Of a DNA stretch of 64,000 nt, positions 8,859 through 16,191 are shown piece by piece. The DNA is from Pedobacter sp. B4-66 (lineage in GTDB: Bacteria; Bacteroidota; Bacteroidia; Sphingobacteriales; Sphingobacteriaceae): NCBI RefSeq assembly GCF_018492665.1, contig NZ_JAFVME010000012.1, positions 1 to 64,000 on the forward strand, read 5' to 3'. The notes beneath the pieces were generated by a model. It had not been told where the DNA came from and searched no databases. It worked only from the letters and a program-made list of their open reading frames with translations. Numbering within the stretch: the first letter of the stretch is position 1; every line of letters starts with the position of its first letter. The position numbers and the translations under genes were made by a program.

Positions 8859-9194
8859 ATGGGATCCGCATATGAAATAAGGATTAACTGCGATGAGCAG
8901 GGGAAAAAGAATATTGAAGGTGTTTTGGGATTATCGAGTGATGATTCGACAAGTGGATGGTGTTTGTCAATTGAAGAGGACTCTCCTCAATTTTTAGATG
9001 CTTTGACCATTTTCGCTAATTTAATATCAAGTAATTTACAGAAGTTATATAAAATTGGAATTAAAATAGATACGATAAGCTTTTGGTATTTGTATGAGTA
9101 TGAAGGACAATGTAACATGGAATTCTGTCCTGATACCACAAAGAAAATTGGGGAGCTTGGAATCGTTTTATGTATCAGTTGCTGGGAAAAATAA
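8859..9194 (+). CDS. Small soluble protein, possible DUF4279-like immunity protein
   Basis: 111 residues with no signal peptide. The pattern of a central Trp (TSGWCLSIEE), a 'YEYEGQCNMEFCPD' segment and an ending like LGIVLCISCWEK recalls DUF4279/immunity-type folds, with low confidence. Just upstream another frame (near 8816-8879) encodes a short WFDGKFNGDVWDP stretch that may be the real N-terminus lost by frameshift. The start at 8859 is uncertain. Confidence 0.4.
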   Translation: MGSAYEIRINCDEQGKKNIEGVLGLSSDDSTSGWCLSIEEDSPQFLDALTIFANLISSNLQKLYKIGIKIDTISFWYLYEYEGQCNMEFCPDTTKKIGELGIVLCISCWEK

Positions 9195-9322
9195 ATGCTT
9201 AAATGAAGTTATTATCAAAGGATTCATTTGGGTGGACTAGTGTTGCTGTTGTTTGTAGTGCACTTTATTTATAAAACTACAGTAATAACTATGGAAAATT
9301 ATAATAAACAAATAATTCCTTA

Positions 9323-9359
9323 AAAGTACAAAGCTCCATTTTCTAGGGTTTTGTACTTT
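9323..9359 (+). terminator. Hairpin, possible terminator
   Basis: A 9-bp perfect stem (AAAGTACAA at 9323-9331 with TTGTACTTT at 9351-9359) can be extended inward to about 14 bp with wobble pairs. It lies downstream of the 8859 gene. There is no long U run after it. Confidence 0.4.
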
Positions 9360-9393
9360 CAATTACCTAAAGGTAATTTCTTTTCTTCCTTGA

Positions 9394-9501
9394 CTAAGAG
9401 ATTACAATTCAACATTTAGATTCAATGTAAATACGTACGTAAGTGCAGGACAGGCCCCTGTTGGAGCGCCATTTATGTTTTGGAAGTATAAACAAAAATA
9501 A
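9394..9501 (+). pseudogene. Toxin C-terminal scrap ahead of an immunity-like gene
   Basis: A 35-residue frame with no start codon (begins right after a TGA at 9391) ends at 9499-9501, 3 bp before the ATG at 9505. Its content (TFRFNVNTYVSAGQ...FWKYKQK) reads as the end of a larger protein. The tight spacing to the next gene matches the toxin-immunity spacing of the intact RHS locus at 34591/34595. Likely the last residues of a deleted toxin. Confidence 0.45.
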
Positions 9502-9504
9502 TTA

Positions 9505-10020
9505 ATGAGTAACCTAAATATTGTTTATCATAATAATGGAGAGATTTCCATTAAGGATATAGGACACAAATTGGATATTAGTGAAAGTAAATGGGATGCT
9601 TTGATCGACCTGATTCTTGAAAAGCATTCCCATGTTTTTTTTTATGGCGTTAGGTTGGATTATTTTAATGATGATTTGATGGAGACAATTCAATACGCTT
9701 CAGATGATTTTTTAATGAATAGGAATGATAACTTTCAGCTAATTTTGTTTAAGGTAAAAGAAGCAAACGTAAGACTTAGTAGAGGGCTGATTGGAAAGAT
9801 TTGGGGATACTATGAATCTCCAAGTTTAATATTTCTAAAAGATAAATCAAATCAAGATAGTATTGTTAGCGCATTGAAAGCTAGTAGGTTCTATGATTCT
9901 CTACTTAATAGTGTTAATGGGATATGTATGCTATACCAGAGCTTTGAAGAAGATGTCTTATGGATAAAAACCAATGATATTAATGTTGAAACTGAAATAG
10001 TGAAAAAAATAAGTTTTTAG
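9505..10020 (+). CDS. Soluble protein, orphan immunity candidate
   Basis: 171 residues, cytoplasmic (no signal or membrane span), mixed alpha/beta, acidic. Segments such as LDISESKWDALIDLILEK and the Trp-containing C-terminus show no motif I recognise. It follows a toxin-tail scrap by 3 bp, which supports an immunity function. The coding sequence appears intact. Confidence 0.5.
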   Translation: MSNLNIVYHNNGEISIKDIGHKLDISESKWDALIDLILEKHSHVFFYGVRLDYFNDDLMETIQYASDDFLMNRNDNFQLILFKVKEANVRLSRGLIGKIWGYYESPSLIFLKDKSNQDSIVSALKASRFYDSLLNSVNGICMLYQSFEEDVLWIKTNDINVETEIVKKISF

Positions 10021-10056
10021 GCTATGCTTCTTAAGGTTACAATTATGGAATAAAAA

Positions 10057-10290
10057 ATGAACAAAAATATTTTTTGGATAAAAGCTATATTTTTAATTGG
10101 CGTAACAGTATTATGCATCTGGTATTTGACTTTTGCTTTTATTCTGCAGTTTTATACAGTAACACCAGGTTCAGATAGGTTAATGCACTATTTTATGATA
10201 ATACTTCATCTACTAGTGATTCTCATTTGTATTTTATATATGATCGAGAAGATAGTTAATTGGAAAAAGAAATATATCACTAAAAACTAG
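10057..10290 (+). CDS. Two-helix small membrane protein
   Basis: 77 residues with two clear hydrophobic helices (about 8-31 and 42-65) and a basic C-terminus. No family recognised. It lies 36 bp after the previous gene and directly before an RHS deletion scar; it could be another immunity protein. Confidence 0.5.
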   Translation: MNKNIFWIKAIFLIGVTVLCIWYLTFAFILQFYTVTPGSDRLMHYFMIILHLLVILICILYMIEKIVNWKKKYITKN

Positions 10291-10303
10291 AGCGTAAATA
10301 AAT

Positions 10304-10345
10304 GTGACAGATCCGCTGGCTGAGAAAGTAACGGTAAAAGACTAA
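10304..10345 (+). pseudogene. RHS deletion scar: core 'DPLAEK' fused to toxin end 'VTVKD'
   Basis: The frame reads VTDPLAEKVTVKD then stop (10343-10345), 2 bp before the next ATG. 'DPLAEK' belongs to the RHS core consensus (compare DPLVEL and DPMAER in the intact proteins). 'KVTVKD-stop' is the same end found before the paralogous immunity gene at 54673. The whole toxin between core and last residues is missing, so this is a deletion scar of a core-tip-immunity unit. Confidence 0.6.
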
Positions 10346-10347
10346 GT

Positions 10348-10635
10348 ATGAGAAAAACAATTATTTACATCCTTGCAATAGTACTCAACATTGGGGTTTA
10401 TGTTCTTTTCTCCATAATTGATGTGTTTGTGGATTTTTTAGTTTTTGGAGAGGGAGCTAGCAGCGGGAAATATTCGTTTTGGATATCACTTTGCTTCCTG
10501 CTTTTACAGCTATTAATATTGTTGTTTATGTACAAAAAGAAAGTACTCGTAAAAGATATAACCTTGTTAATTTTAAATGTACTGATTGTAGTTTGTCTAT
10601 TCTTGTATTTCGTGGTATATCTTTCCAGTACTTAA
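10348..10635 (+). CDS. Three-helix membrane protein, duplicate of the orphan-tip immunity candidate
   Basis: 95 residues, about three membrane spans. It is nearly identical to the protein at 54673-54960; only a handful of residues differ (for example KTI versus ETV near the start). The 5' junction is also shared: the last bases of the toxin frame precede both copies. At 54673 it follows a hydrolase-like RHS tip, so it is the likely immunity protein to that tip; here the toxin has been deleted and only immunity is kept. Confidence 0.7.
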   Translation: MRKTIIYILAIVLNIGVYVLFSIIDVFVDFLVFGEGASSGKYSFWISLCFLLLQLLILLFMYKKKVLVKDITLLILNVLIVVCLFLYFVVYLSST

Positions 10636-10643
10636 TTTGTCTG

Positions 10644-10804
10644 CTTATGAGTATGCCTATATGGGCAAAAGACATTGGTAATGGAGAAGATTAATACTGG
10701 AGATGATTGGTCAGTTGTTAAAGAAAGAATTACACAGGACCAATAATGGGGCTACCTTCTTACAGAATACCCAACATACCTATAAGGAATGTGGTTGGCT
10801 CAAA
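10644..10804 (+). pseudogene. RHS (YD-repeat) relic with internal deletion
   Basis: Nucleotides 10644-10804 align with the RHS gene around 51625-51830 (EYDHMGRKK... through NTQYTYNERGWL). The relic lacks about 32 bp near 10699 and carries several substitutions (for example CGAG to GGAA near the end). It encodes no continuous frame. It is a fragment of a former RHS gene inside the immunity array. Confidence 0.65.
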
Positions 10805-10815
10805 TAGATCTCAAT

Positions 10816-11262
10816 ATGATAAGGAATAGATTTTTGATTATTATGGTCGCGCTATTTTTCGTTAGTTGTTCCGGAGACAGCCCCTACTACTTTTACTCAC
10901 CGGATAAGAGCCAATGTTTTACCATAAAAACAAATAAGCACATAAGGTACATAATAAATGGATATCATAAATCTATCCCTAAAACTAATTTTGTAAAATT
11001 GGACCTTAGTAAGGTTGACCGAGGGGCGGGCGATCAAATTGTGGGACGTTGGAATAGAAATGGGTTCAATTGGGTAATTGTTATGGATAAAGTCGTTGTC
11101 TTAGAGAATACACTAGACTCAAGTAAATTTCAATTTTTGAGTCAATTTCCACTCGATGATCAGGGTATTCCTACCTTGAAAGATTATATATGTAAAGATT
11201 GTTTTAGCATCTCATTAGAATATGGAAATTTGACTAGGATAGAAGGTTCTTTAGTAAATTGA
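10816..11262 (+). CDS. Lipoprotein, orphan immunity candidate
   Basis: 148 residues from an ATG at 10816 (MIRNRFLIIMVALFFVSC, lipobox FFVSC). An upstream ATG at 10789 would add nine residues that come from the RHS relic, so it is rejected. The mature part is beta-rich with 'YYFYSPDKSQCFTIKTNKH' and no recognised motif. Lipoprotein immunity proteins protect against toxins acting in the periplasm; the zincin tip at 31154-34591 has a lipoprotein partner as well. Confidence 0.55.
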   Translation: MIRNRFLIIMVALFFVSCSGDSPYYFYSPDKSQCFTIKTNKHIRYIINGYHKSIPKTNFVKLDLSKVDRGAGDQIVGRWNRNGFNWVIVMDKVVVLENTLDSSKFQFLSQFPLDDQGIPTLKDYICKDCFSISLEYGNLTRIEGSLVN

Positions 11263-11531
11263 AAAAGTCAATATTTATCCGATTAATTATATATGTAATT
11301 ATTGTACTAATATATAGAGTAATATATTTAATAACCGCATTCTTAAAAGGTTTTGGTTCTACTTCTAATAACTTTCGAGAAGATATCGATACTGAGCAAT
11401 ATAATTATTTGACAATAAATATGCCCAATTTTGACTTATGCTTCTTCGCTTTCGAACCATATGACCATGAATTGGTGTATGTCAAGAAAGCAAACCAGTT
11501 AATATGGGCTGGGAAAATATGGGAGAAATAA
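11259..11531 (+). pseudogene. Chimeric gene ending in the zincin-immunity C-terminus
   Basis: The frame can start at a TTG (11259) overlapping the previous stop. It encodes a hydrophobic N-terminal helix of about 30 residues, then the last 50 residues are almost identical to the C-terminus of the lipoprotein at 34595-35320 (EDIDTEQYNYL...GKIWEK). The downstream flank (about 11535-11585) also matches the flank at 35325-35375. This is a recombination product that joined an unrelated N-terminus to a copied 3' end; whether it makes a useful protein is unclear. Confidence 0.6.
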
Positions 11532-11782
11532 TATACTTACATCTATAAAGCAAGCGAGTAATGCCTTGTCCCTACCATTATAGTTAATACAATGTTCAAA
11601 ATCAGTTTTTTAAACTGTGCTTGTAACCTTCTGGAATAGACATTATGAATTGGAATTTTTTAATATATCTTTATATGGATTAGGTGCTCAAAATTGGTTC
11701 TTGAGTTGTAGCTAAACCTTCTTGAAATGAGTTTAGAGGCTGTTTTTTAACGAAATCGACTGATCAGCTTGGGGAGGAGTAA
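11532..11782 (+). other. Non-coding relic DNA
   Basis: About 250 bp with no credible gene. The first 50 bp are a degenerate copy of the 3' flank of the zincin-immunity gene; the rest is AT-rich and unassigned. Confidence 0.4.
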
Positions 11783-11969
11783 GCCCTTGGTGGCGGTTTG
11801 GCTGAAGTGAACTCAATTACTACCGGAGATAAGACGATTACATTTAATAGTACGGGATTGAGTTCGAAAACTTCACTAGACGGAAAGTCAAACTAAAGTG
11901 ACGGAGGAAAACTCTATAACATTTGCTGCAAAGTTTATAACAGGGACTGAGGTTTCTCTTAAATGGTAA
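11783..11969 (+). pseudogene. Frameshifted toxin-tail relic
   Basis: A startless frame from 11783 encodes a Thr/Ser-rich stretch (EVNSITTGDKTITFN...) and stops at 11894-11896. A second frame (11901-11969: ENSITFAAKFITGTEVSLKW-like) continues in a different phase and stops 3 bp before the ATG at 11973. The spacing again mimics toxin end to immunity start. Probably one toxin C-terminus broken by an indel. Confidence 0.4.
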
Positions 11970-11972
11970 TTA

Positions 11973-12419
11973 ATGATTGGAATAATTTCATCCTTTTGTA
12001 AAAGTATTTTTAATGGCGCAGTTAAGCGGTTTAGGTCTGAAGAATTATTCTTTGGATTATCAACAGTCTTTACTATCATAATAGATTATGGTTCACCCAT
12101 GCCCGCAATTTTTGTAATTTGCTTACTTGCCTTTTATTATCTCTTTTTTGGCTGGTTCATGTTTACGGTGCCAAATGAAAAACATGTTCTATTTTCAGTT
12201 ATTTCTGGGATAGTTTACTCAGTTTGTTTGTTGAGCATGGCTATACTAATTGCTGGAGGATTCTATGAGTCTTTCTTTTATTCTTTACAAGCAATTTTGA
12301 TAAGCCTATTTTTCTTGGTTCTAAAAGGCAAGAAGAATTGGGGAGTGTATAAGCAAAATCATTTTGTAAGAATTGGAATTGTGTTGTTTTTAAACTTGTT
12401 TATTTACTTATTTAAATGA
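11973..12419 (+). CDS. Four-helix membrane protein, orphan immunity candidate
   Basis: 148 residues with about four to five membrane helices (approximately 25-45, 46-66, 72-95, 98-117 and 130-147). No conserved motif recognised. It follows a toxin-tail relic by 3 bp. Immunity function inferred from position. Confidence 0.5.
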   Translation: MIGIISSFCKSIFNGAVKRFRSEELFFGLSTVFTIIIDYGSPMPAIFVICLLAFYYLFFGWFMFTVPNEKHVLFSVISGIVYSVCLLSMAILIAGGFYESFFYSLQAILISLFFLVLKGKKNWGVYKQNHFVRIGIVLFLNLFIYLFK

Positions 12420-12426
12420 GTTGTAA

Positions 12427-12543
12427 TTGTTTTTTATAAAACGAAAAACACAGGAAGTCATAATCGGCAAACGTAAGGAAATTGATGAAATATATACCAT
12501 CTACAGAAGATGGTTAGGCGTAAATTTGGTTTGGAGGAAATGA
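12427..12543 (+). pseudogene. Fragment related to the broken lipoprotein at 7901
   Basis: A startless 38-residue frame ending at a TGA (12541-12543). Its 'RKEIDEIYTIYRRWL' matches 'EKEMQEIFSIYKKWF' in the relic at 7901-8497 position by position in character. It appears to be the C-terminal part of a second, more eroded family member. Confidence 0.4.
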
Positions 12544-12596
12544 GGATTCAAATAAGTATCTTAAGAAATCAATCCAATAATTGATTCGATATAAGA

Positions 12597-13070
12597 ATGA
12601 AAGAAAAAATAGTTAGTAGTGGGTTTGTTCGATTGGGGCAATTGATATTGTTACTTTTTCTTTTACCATTTCTCTTGTTATTTACTTTTCTTTTATTGAG
12701 AAAACCTTCGTTTGATGGTATTATAATTTTGGTGCCAATTCTTGCTAGTTGTTTGTTGATATTTAAAATGGGATTCTCTTACGCTGATATATACTCAAGA
12801 GGAGATTTGTTAGTTATGAAGAAGATTTTTGTAACGATAGTTAGAAGTAAGAAAGATCTTGAAAAGGTTCAAAAAGGATTACTTCCTTTTTCATACTATT
12901 TAGTGTTTAAAGATCAAACAAAAGTGTACTTTCAATATATAACTTTAAACTTCTTTGATAATTTGGGGAATGCTTGTGCCGTTAAAATATTCGATTCTAT
13001 AAAAGCAGAATTTTCTGAAGTTGATAAATTAATTGAACCTTTGTCGGAAGCTAAAGTTCCCTTTAAATGA
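12597..13070 (+). CDS. Membrane-anchored PH-like small protein, unknown function
   Basis: 157 residues. Two hydrophobic helices (about 14-37 and 43-60) are followed by a soluble domain of about 90 residues (KIFVTIVRSKKDLEK... YYLVFKDQTKVYF). The layout of a helical hairpin plus small beta domain resembles bacterial PH-like membrane proteins. No motif supports a specific function; immunity is possible. Confidence 0.5.
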   Translation: MKEKIVSSGFVRLGQLILLLFLLPFLLLFTFLLLRKPSFDGIIILVPILASCLLIFKMGFSYADIYSRGDLLVMKKIFVTIVRSKKDLEKVQKGLLPFSYYLVFKDQTKVYFQYITLNFFDNLGNACAVKIFDSIKAEFSEVDKLIEPLSEAKVPFK

Positions 13071-13130
13071 GTCTAGTGACTGTTTTTGGCGAAATACTCA
13101 CCGGCTGACGACAAAAGCAAAATGCATATT

Positions 13131-13187
13131 ATGAGTCGATTTTCTGGGCCTTATGAAATGGCGCTTTACGAATTTTTAAAAGACTAG
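13131..13187 (+). pseudogene. Relic of the zincin-toxin C-terminus
   Basis: A short frame ends ALYEFLKD-stop at 13185-13187, 3 bp before the next ATG. The intact zincin RHS protein ends AVYEFLKD with the same spacing to its lipoprotein (34591/34595). Thus a few codons of the toxin end were copied or retained with the immunity gene. Confidence 0.6.
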
Positions 13188-13190
13188 CAG

Positions 13191-13861
13191 ATGAAAACTC
13201 AACTATTAATAATACTAATTGTCCTTGCACAATTGAGTTGTGAAGCACAAAATGATAGAAATGGTGATATCAACAGAATTAATGGAACTTACAAATCAAA
13301 AACATCAAGTGAAAAACTAGAGTTAAAATCTGATGGTTCTTATACTTTATATAATCCTATTGGTAGCGGGCACTTCGAAATTGAGCAATGCAACTATTCA
13401 TCTAAAGGCAAATGGTGTTCTGTAGATACTAATCTGATAGAATTAACTAGTGAAAATTATTACCAACGTCAGGACGGATTCCATTATTTCCAAATGATTT
13501 TCATCCGGTCAAACTAGGGATATATTTTAATAATGAAGTAGATAAGAAGTTATTTACAGATAGTACATTCATTAAAATACTTAAGTCAAAATATCTATTG
13601 CGAAAAACCTCAAATTCCGTTAATCGAAATCATATTACATTTTCCCTAAACGCAAATGTTTCAGGAACTACATTATATAAAAGCAGAATATTATTTGAGA
13701 TCTTCGAAGAAGATATCGATACTGAGCAATATAATTATTTGACAATAAATATGCCCAATTTTGACTTATGCTTTTTTGCTTTCGAGCCATATGACCATGA
13801 ATTGGTGTATGTCAAGAAAGCAAATCAGTTGATATGGGGTGGGAAAATATGGGAGAAATAA
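13191..13861 (+). pseudogene. Second copy of the zincin-immunity lipoprotein, 55-bp internal deletion
   Basis: The sequence is nearly identical to 34595-35320 from the start codon (lipobox LAQLSC here, LTQLSC there) to the stop. A 55-bp segment is missing at about 13490, which shifts the frame: the first frame ends at 13517 and the second resumes near 13500-13598 and runs to 13861. The missing piece corresponds to 34890-34945 of the intact gene. Inactivated duplicate of the immunity gene. Confidence 0.8.
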
Positions 13862-13875
13862 TACACTTATATTTT

Positions 13876-13962
13876 ATGCCATTAGGTTTGGGCGGTGTGC
13901 TTAAGGATATGCTAAACAAGGAAATTGTTAGCGACGTTAAAACTTTTAGAATTGCAAAATGA
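13876..13962 (+). pseudogene. Toxin C-terminal scrap overlapping the next start
   Basis: A 28-residue frame (MPLGLGGVLKDML...KTFRIAK) ends with a TGA that overlaps the ATG at 13959 in an ATGA arrangement. It is too short to be a gene by itself and reads like the end of a toxin translationally coupled to its immunity gene. Confidence 0.4.
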
Positions 13963-14324
13963 TCAATAAAAATGTTATCTGGCTTTTCCTTGTCTTGATT
14001 TTTTTATCTTGTAACAAAGGGAGGGATTCTAATGATTTAAGAGAAATGCTGAATAGCAATAATGTCGAAAAAATAATTGAGGCATCAAATTATATTAATA
14101 AAAATAAAGATACTAGTTTGGTCGCTGATTTATTGAAGAACTCTTTTGATCCGAGAATTAGTCACGATATCAGGTATTATGGGATGTCAGTATTTAAAGT
14201 GAAAATGAGTGTAATGAAAGACTTGACAGCATTTAGTCCTCCAAGAAAAATCACGTATAAACCCGATTCTGTAATAATCAAATTTTATTATGATATTTCA
14301 AAAAAAAGAGGATGGATTGAATAA
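13959..14324 (+). CDS. Small lipoprotein, orphan immunity candidate
   Basis: 121 residues with a lipoprotein signal (VLIFLSC). The mature part is helical (LREMLNSNNVEKIIEASNYI) like a short HEAT-type repeat, followed by a beta-like end. It overlaps the preceding toxin scrap by 4 nt. It may be C-terminally truncated, since repeat proteins of this kind are usually longer. Confidence 0.5.
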   Translation: MINKNVIWLFLVLIFLSCNKGRDSNDLREMLNSNNVEKIIEASNYINKNKDTSLVADLLKNSFDPRISHDIRYYGMSVFKVKMSVMKDLTAFSPPRKITYKPDSVIIKFYYDISKKRGWIE

Positions 14325-14427
14325 GACTAAAATCTTATATAACTCGTCGCACTACGCCTTGTAAACATTTTTCAGTATCAGACAAAACGACAAGTAAATT
14401 CAGGCCGGGACATACAGCTAGATGTTA

Positions 14428-14616
14428 TTATCTTTCCGTTATCCGAAACCAATTTTCTTCTAGTTTCCAATTGTGCTCAGGTGTACTTTCGATGAGTTCT
14501 TGATAATATTTTTTTGTTTCCGCATCATTTGTATAGATGAAGTATCTCTGTGGAGACTCAAAAAAGCCACGAGAAATCCAAAATTTTATTGTTTTTGTTC
14601 GGCTGTTATTATTCCG
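14428..14616 (-). pseudogene. Startless minus-strand protein fragment
   Basis: On the minus strand a frame of 62 codons reads SRTKTIKFWISRGFFESPQ... YYQELIESTPEHNWKLEENW and stops at 14428-14430. It has no start: a TAA precedes it at 14617-14619. The composition is strongly protein-like, so this is the 3' remnant of a lost gene marking the right border of the array. Confidence 0.45.
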
Positions 14617-14735
14617 TTAAGAACGCCTTAGACCTGCAATCACCGGATTACAAATAAAAGCCGGCCGTCGTAGCTTTTTTTGAAGGGAAAGGTAATAAGC
14701 TTAAAATAGCTAAAGTTTATTATATTTATTGCACC
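14617..14735 (+). promoter_or_regulatory. Probable promoter region of the first secretion operon
   Basis: This gap precedes seven tightly packed co-directional genes. The first secretion operon must be transcribed from here. AT-rich hexamers occur at 14700-14730, but no unambiguous TTTG/TAnnTTTG pair was identified. Confidence 0.3.
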
Positions 14736-15683
14736 ATGATAATTCATAAAAACATCACTAAAGCCCTTTTGGGGCTCGTCTTGCTCTCAACAGGATGTAA
14801 AGAATTCATTGAACCTTCTATTGAGAAGAAGAATACAGTTTTGCTTGCTCCGTCAAACGGAACGGAAACTAATGTGTACAGTCAGACTTTCTGGTGGGAA
14901 GAATTGGACAATGCATTGCAATATAGACTGCAGGTGGTCATGCCCGATTTTAACAACACCTCAAGATTAATACTTGATACCATAATTACAGCCAGTAAGT
15001 TCAGTTATACGCTCGAACCGGGGAATTATGAGTGGCGTGTAAGAGCAGAAAATGGCAGTAGTCAAACTCCATACAGTAAAGCTGCTTTTATCATAAATCC
15101 AAGCTCAATTGAGCAGCAACAGGTACAACTGCAATCGCCGGCTAATAATTTTGTAACAAACCAAAGCAATGCTGTTTTTAAATGGCTGAAATTATTTGGT
15201 GCAGACAAATACCAGTTACAGATAGATACCTCTAATTTTGAGGATGAAACGATATTGTTTTTTAATAAATCGACTCCCAATCAGGAGTTTAATGTAACCC
15301 TTACCCGCGACAAAGTTTATCGATGGAGAGTGAAGGCTGTAAATGCAACGGTGGAATCTAAATGGTCGGTTATTCAAAATTTAACTTTAGATAAAACGCC
15401 TCCAGGAGTTGTTTTCCTTACTTCACCAACAAATGAACAGGTGGTTACCAAGAATGTATCTATGAAATGGGAAGCATTGGCAGAGGCAAAGAAATATCAG
15501 CTTTACATCTTTAAAAGTGACGGTACATCATCATATGGTTCTTTTCCAATTATCATAACCACCTCGACTTATAGCTTTACTGAAGGTAAAAGTGGGGAGA
15601 AGTTGTTCTGGCAGGTTAGGGCAATAGATGAGGCGGGTAATTTTGGTGCATTCAGTGAACTGAGAAGTTTTTTAATTCAGTAG
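14736..15683 (+). CDS. FN3-like repeat lipoprotein, first gene of the secretion operon
   Basis: 315 residues with a lipoprotein signal (GLVLLSTGC, Cys 21). Three beta-sandwich repeats of about 90 residues follow (about 35-125, 130-220, 225-315), each with an aromatic core such as 'FWWEELDNALQYRLQV', 'FKWLKLFGADKYQLQI' and 'MKWEALAEAKKYQLYI' and a 'WRVRA/WRVKA/WQVRA' strand. This is the fibronectin type III-like pattern of Bacteroidota surface lipoproteins. It lies 4 bp before the GspC/PilP-like gene, so it may be an outer-membrane accessory (pilotin or scaffold) of the machine; that role is inferred. Confidence 0.75.
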   Translation: MIIHKNITKALLGLVLLSTGCKEFIEPSIEKKNTVLLAPSNGTETNVYSQTFWWEELDNALQYRLQVVMPDFNNTSRLILDTIITASKFSYTLEPGNYEWRVRAENGSSQTPYSKAAFIINPSSIEQQQVQLQSPANNFVTNQSNAVFKWLKLFGADKYQLQIDTSNFEDETILFFNKSTPNQEFNVTLTRDKVYRWRVKAVNATVESKWSVIQNLTLDKTPPGVVFLTSPTNEQVVTKNVSMKWEALAEAKKYQLYIFKSDGTSSYGSFPIIITTSTYSFTEGKSGEKLFWQVRAIDEAGNFGAFSELRSFLIQ

Positions 15684-15687
15684 AGTA

Positions 15688-16191
15688 ATGCAACCCGTAA
15701 AAAACAAGAAGCTTACCTATCTGCTCATTTGTGCAGTGGCTGCGGTATGGGGCATTATCATTTACAAGGTTTTATTTAATGAAACCGAAACCGATTATGA
15801 ACCAAAATTCAAGGCTGTTAAAGAAGCACCTGAACCTTTTGACCAATATCTTGCCAAAGATGACACATTTAAGCTGGTGCTCAATTACAGAGATCCATTC
15901 CTGGGCGGTGTAAGCGTCGTAACGGAGAATAAAAATACTGGAGCTGCTGTGCCCGTACAGGCTAATTTTAATCAACCACCACCTCCTCCTCCTATAGATT
16001 GGAACGTGATTAAGTATTCGGGATACATTGTTAATCCAGCCACAAAGAAACTTGTGGCAATATTGGTGATCAATGGCAAAGAACAAATGATTTCCGAAGG
16101 ACAGAGCTTTGAAGGGGTAAAACTACTTCAAAATAGAAAAGATTCCATATTGGTAAGCTGGCAAGGCAAAAAGAAATACATCAAGCAATGA
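15688..16191 (+). CDS. GspC/PilP-like inner-membrane component
   Basis: 167 residues. One N-terminal membrane span (about 9-28), then a periplasmic part. 'NYRDPFLGG' (about 68-76) matches the DPF motif that opens the secretin-binding region of GspC/PilP-type proteins, followed by a proline-rich linker (PPPPPP at about 97-102). The C-terminal 60 residues (KYSGYIVNPATKKLVAIL...) resemble the HR-like beta domain (a small beta sandwich) of that family. It would link the inner-membrane platform to the secretin. The position among secretion genes supports the call; the sequence match is by pattern only. Confidence 0.65.
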   Translation: MQPVKNKKLTYLLICAVAAVWGIIIYKVLFNETETDYEPKFKAVKEAPEPFDQYLAKDDTFKLVLNYRDPFLGGVSVVTENKNTGAAVPVQANFNQPPPPPPIDWNVIKYSGYIVNPATKKLVAILVINGKEQMISEGQSFEGVKLLQNRKDSILVSWQGKKKYIKQ

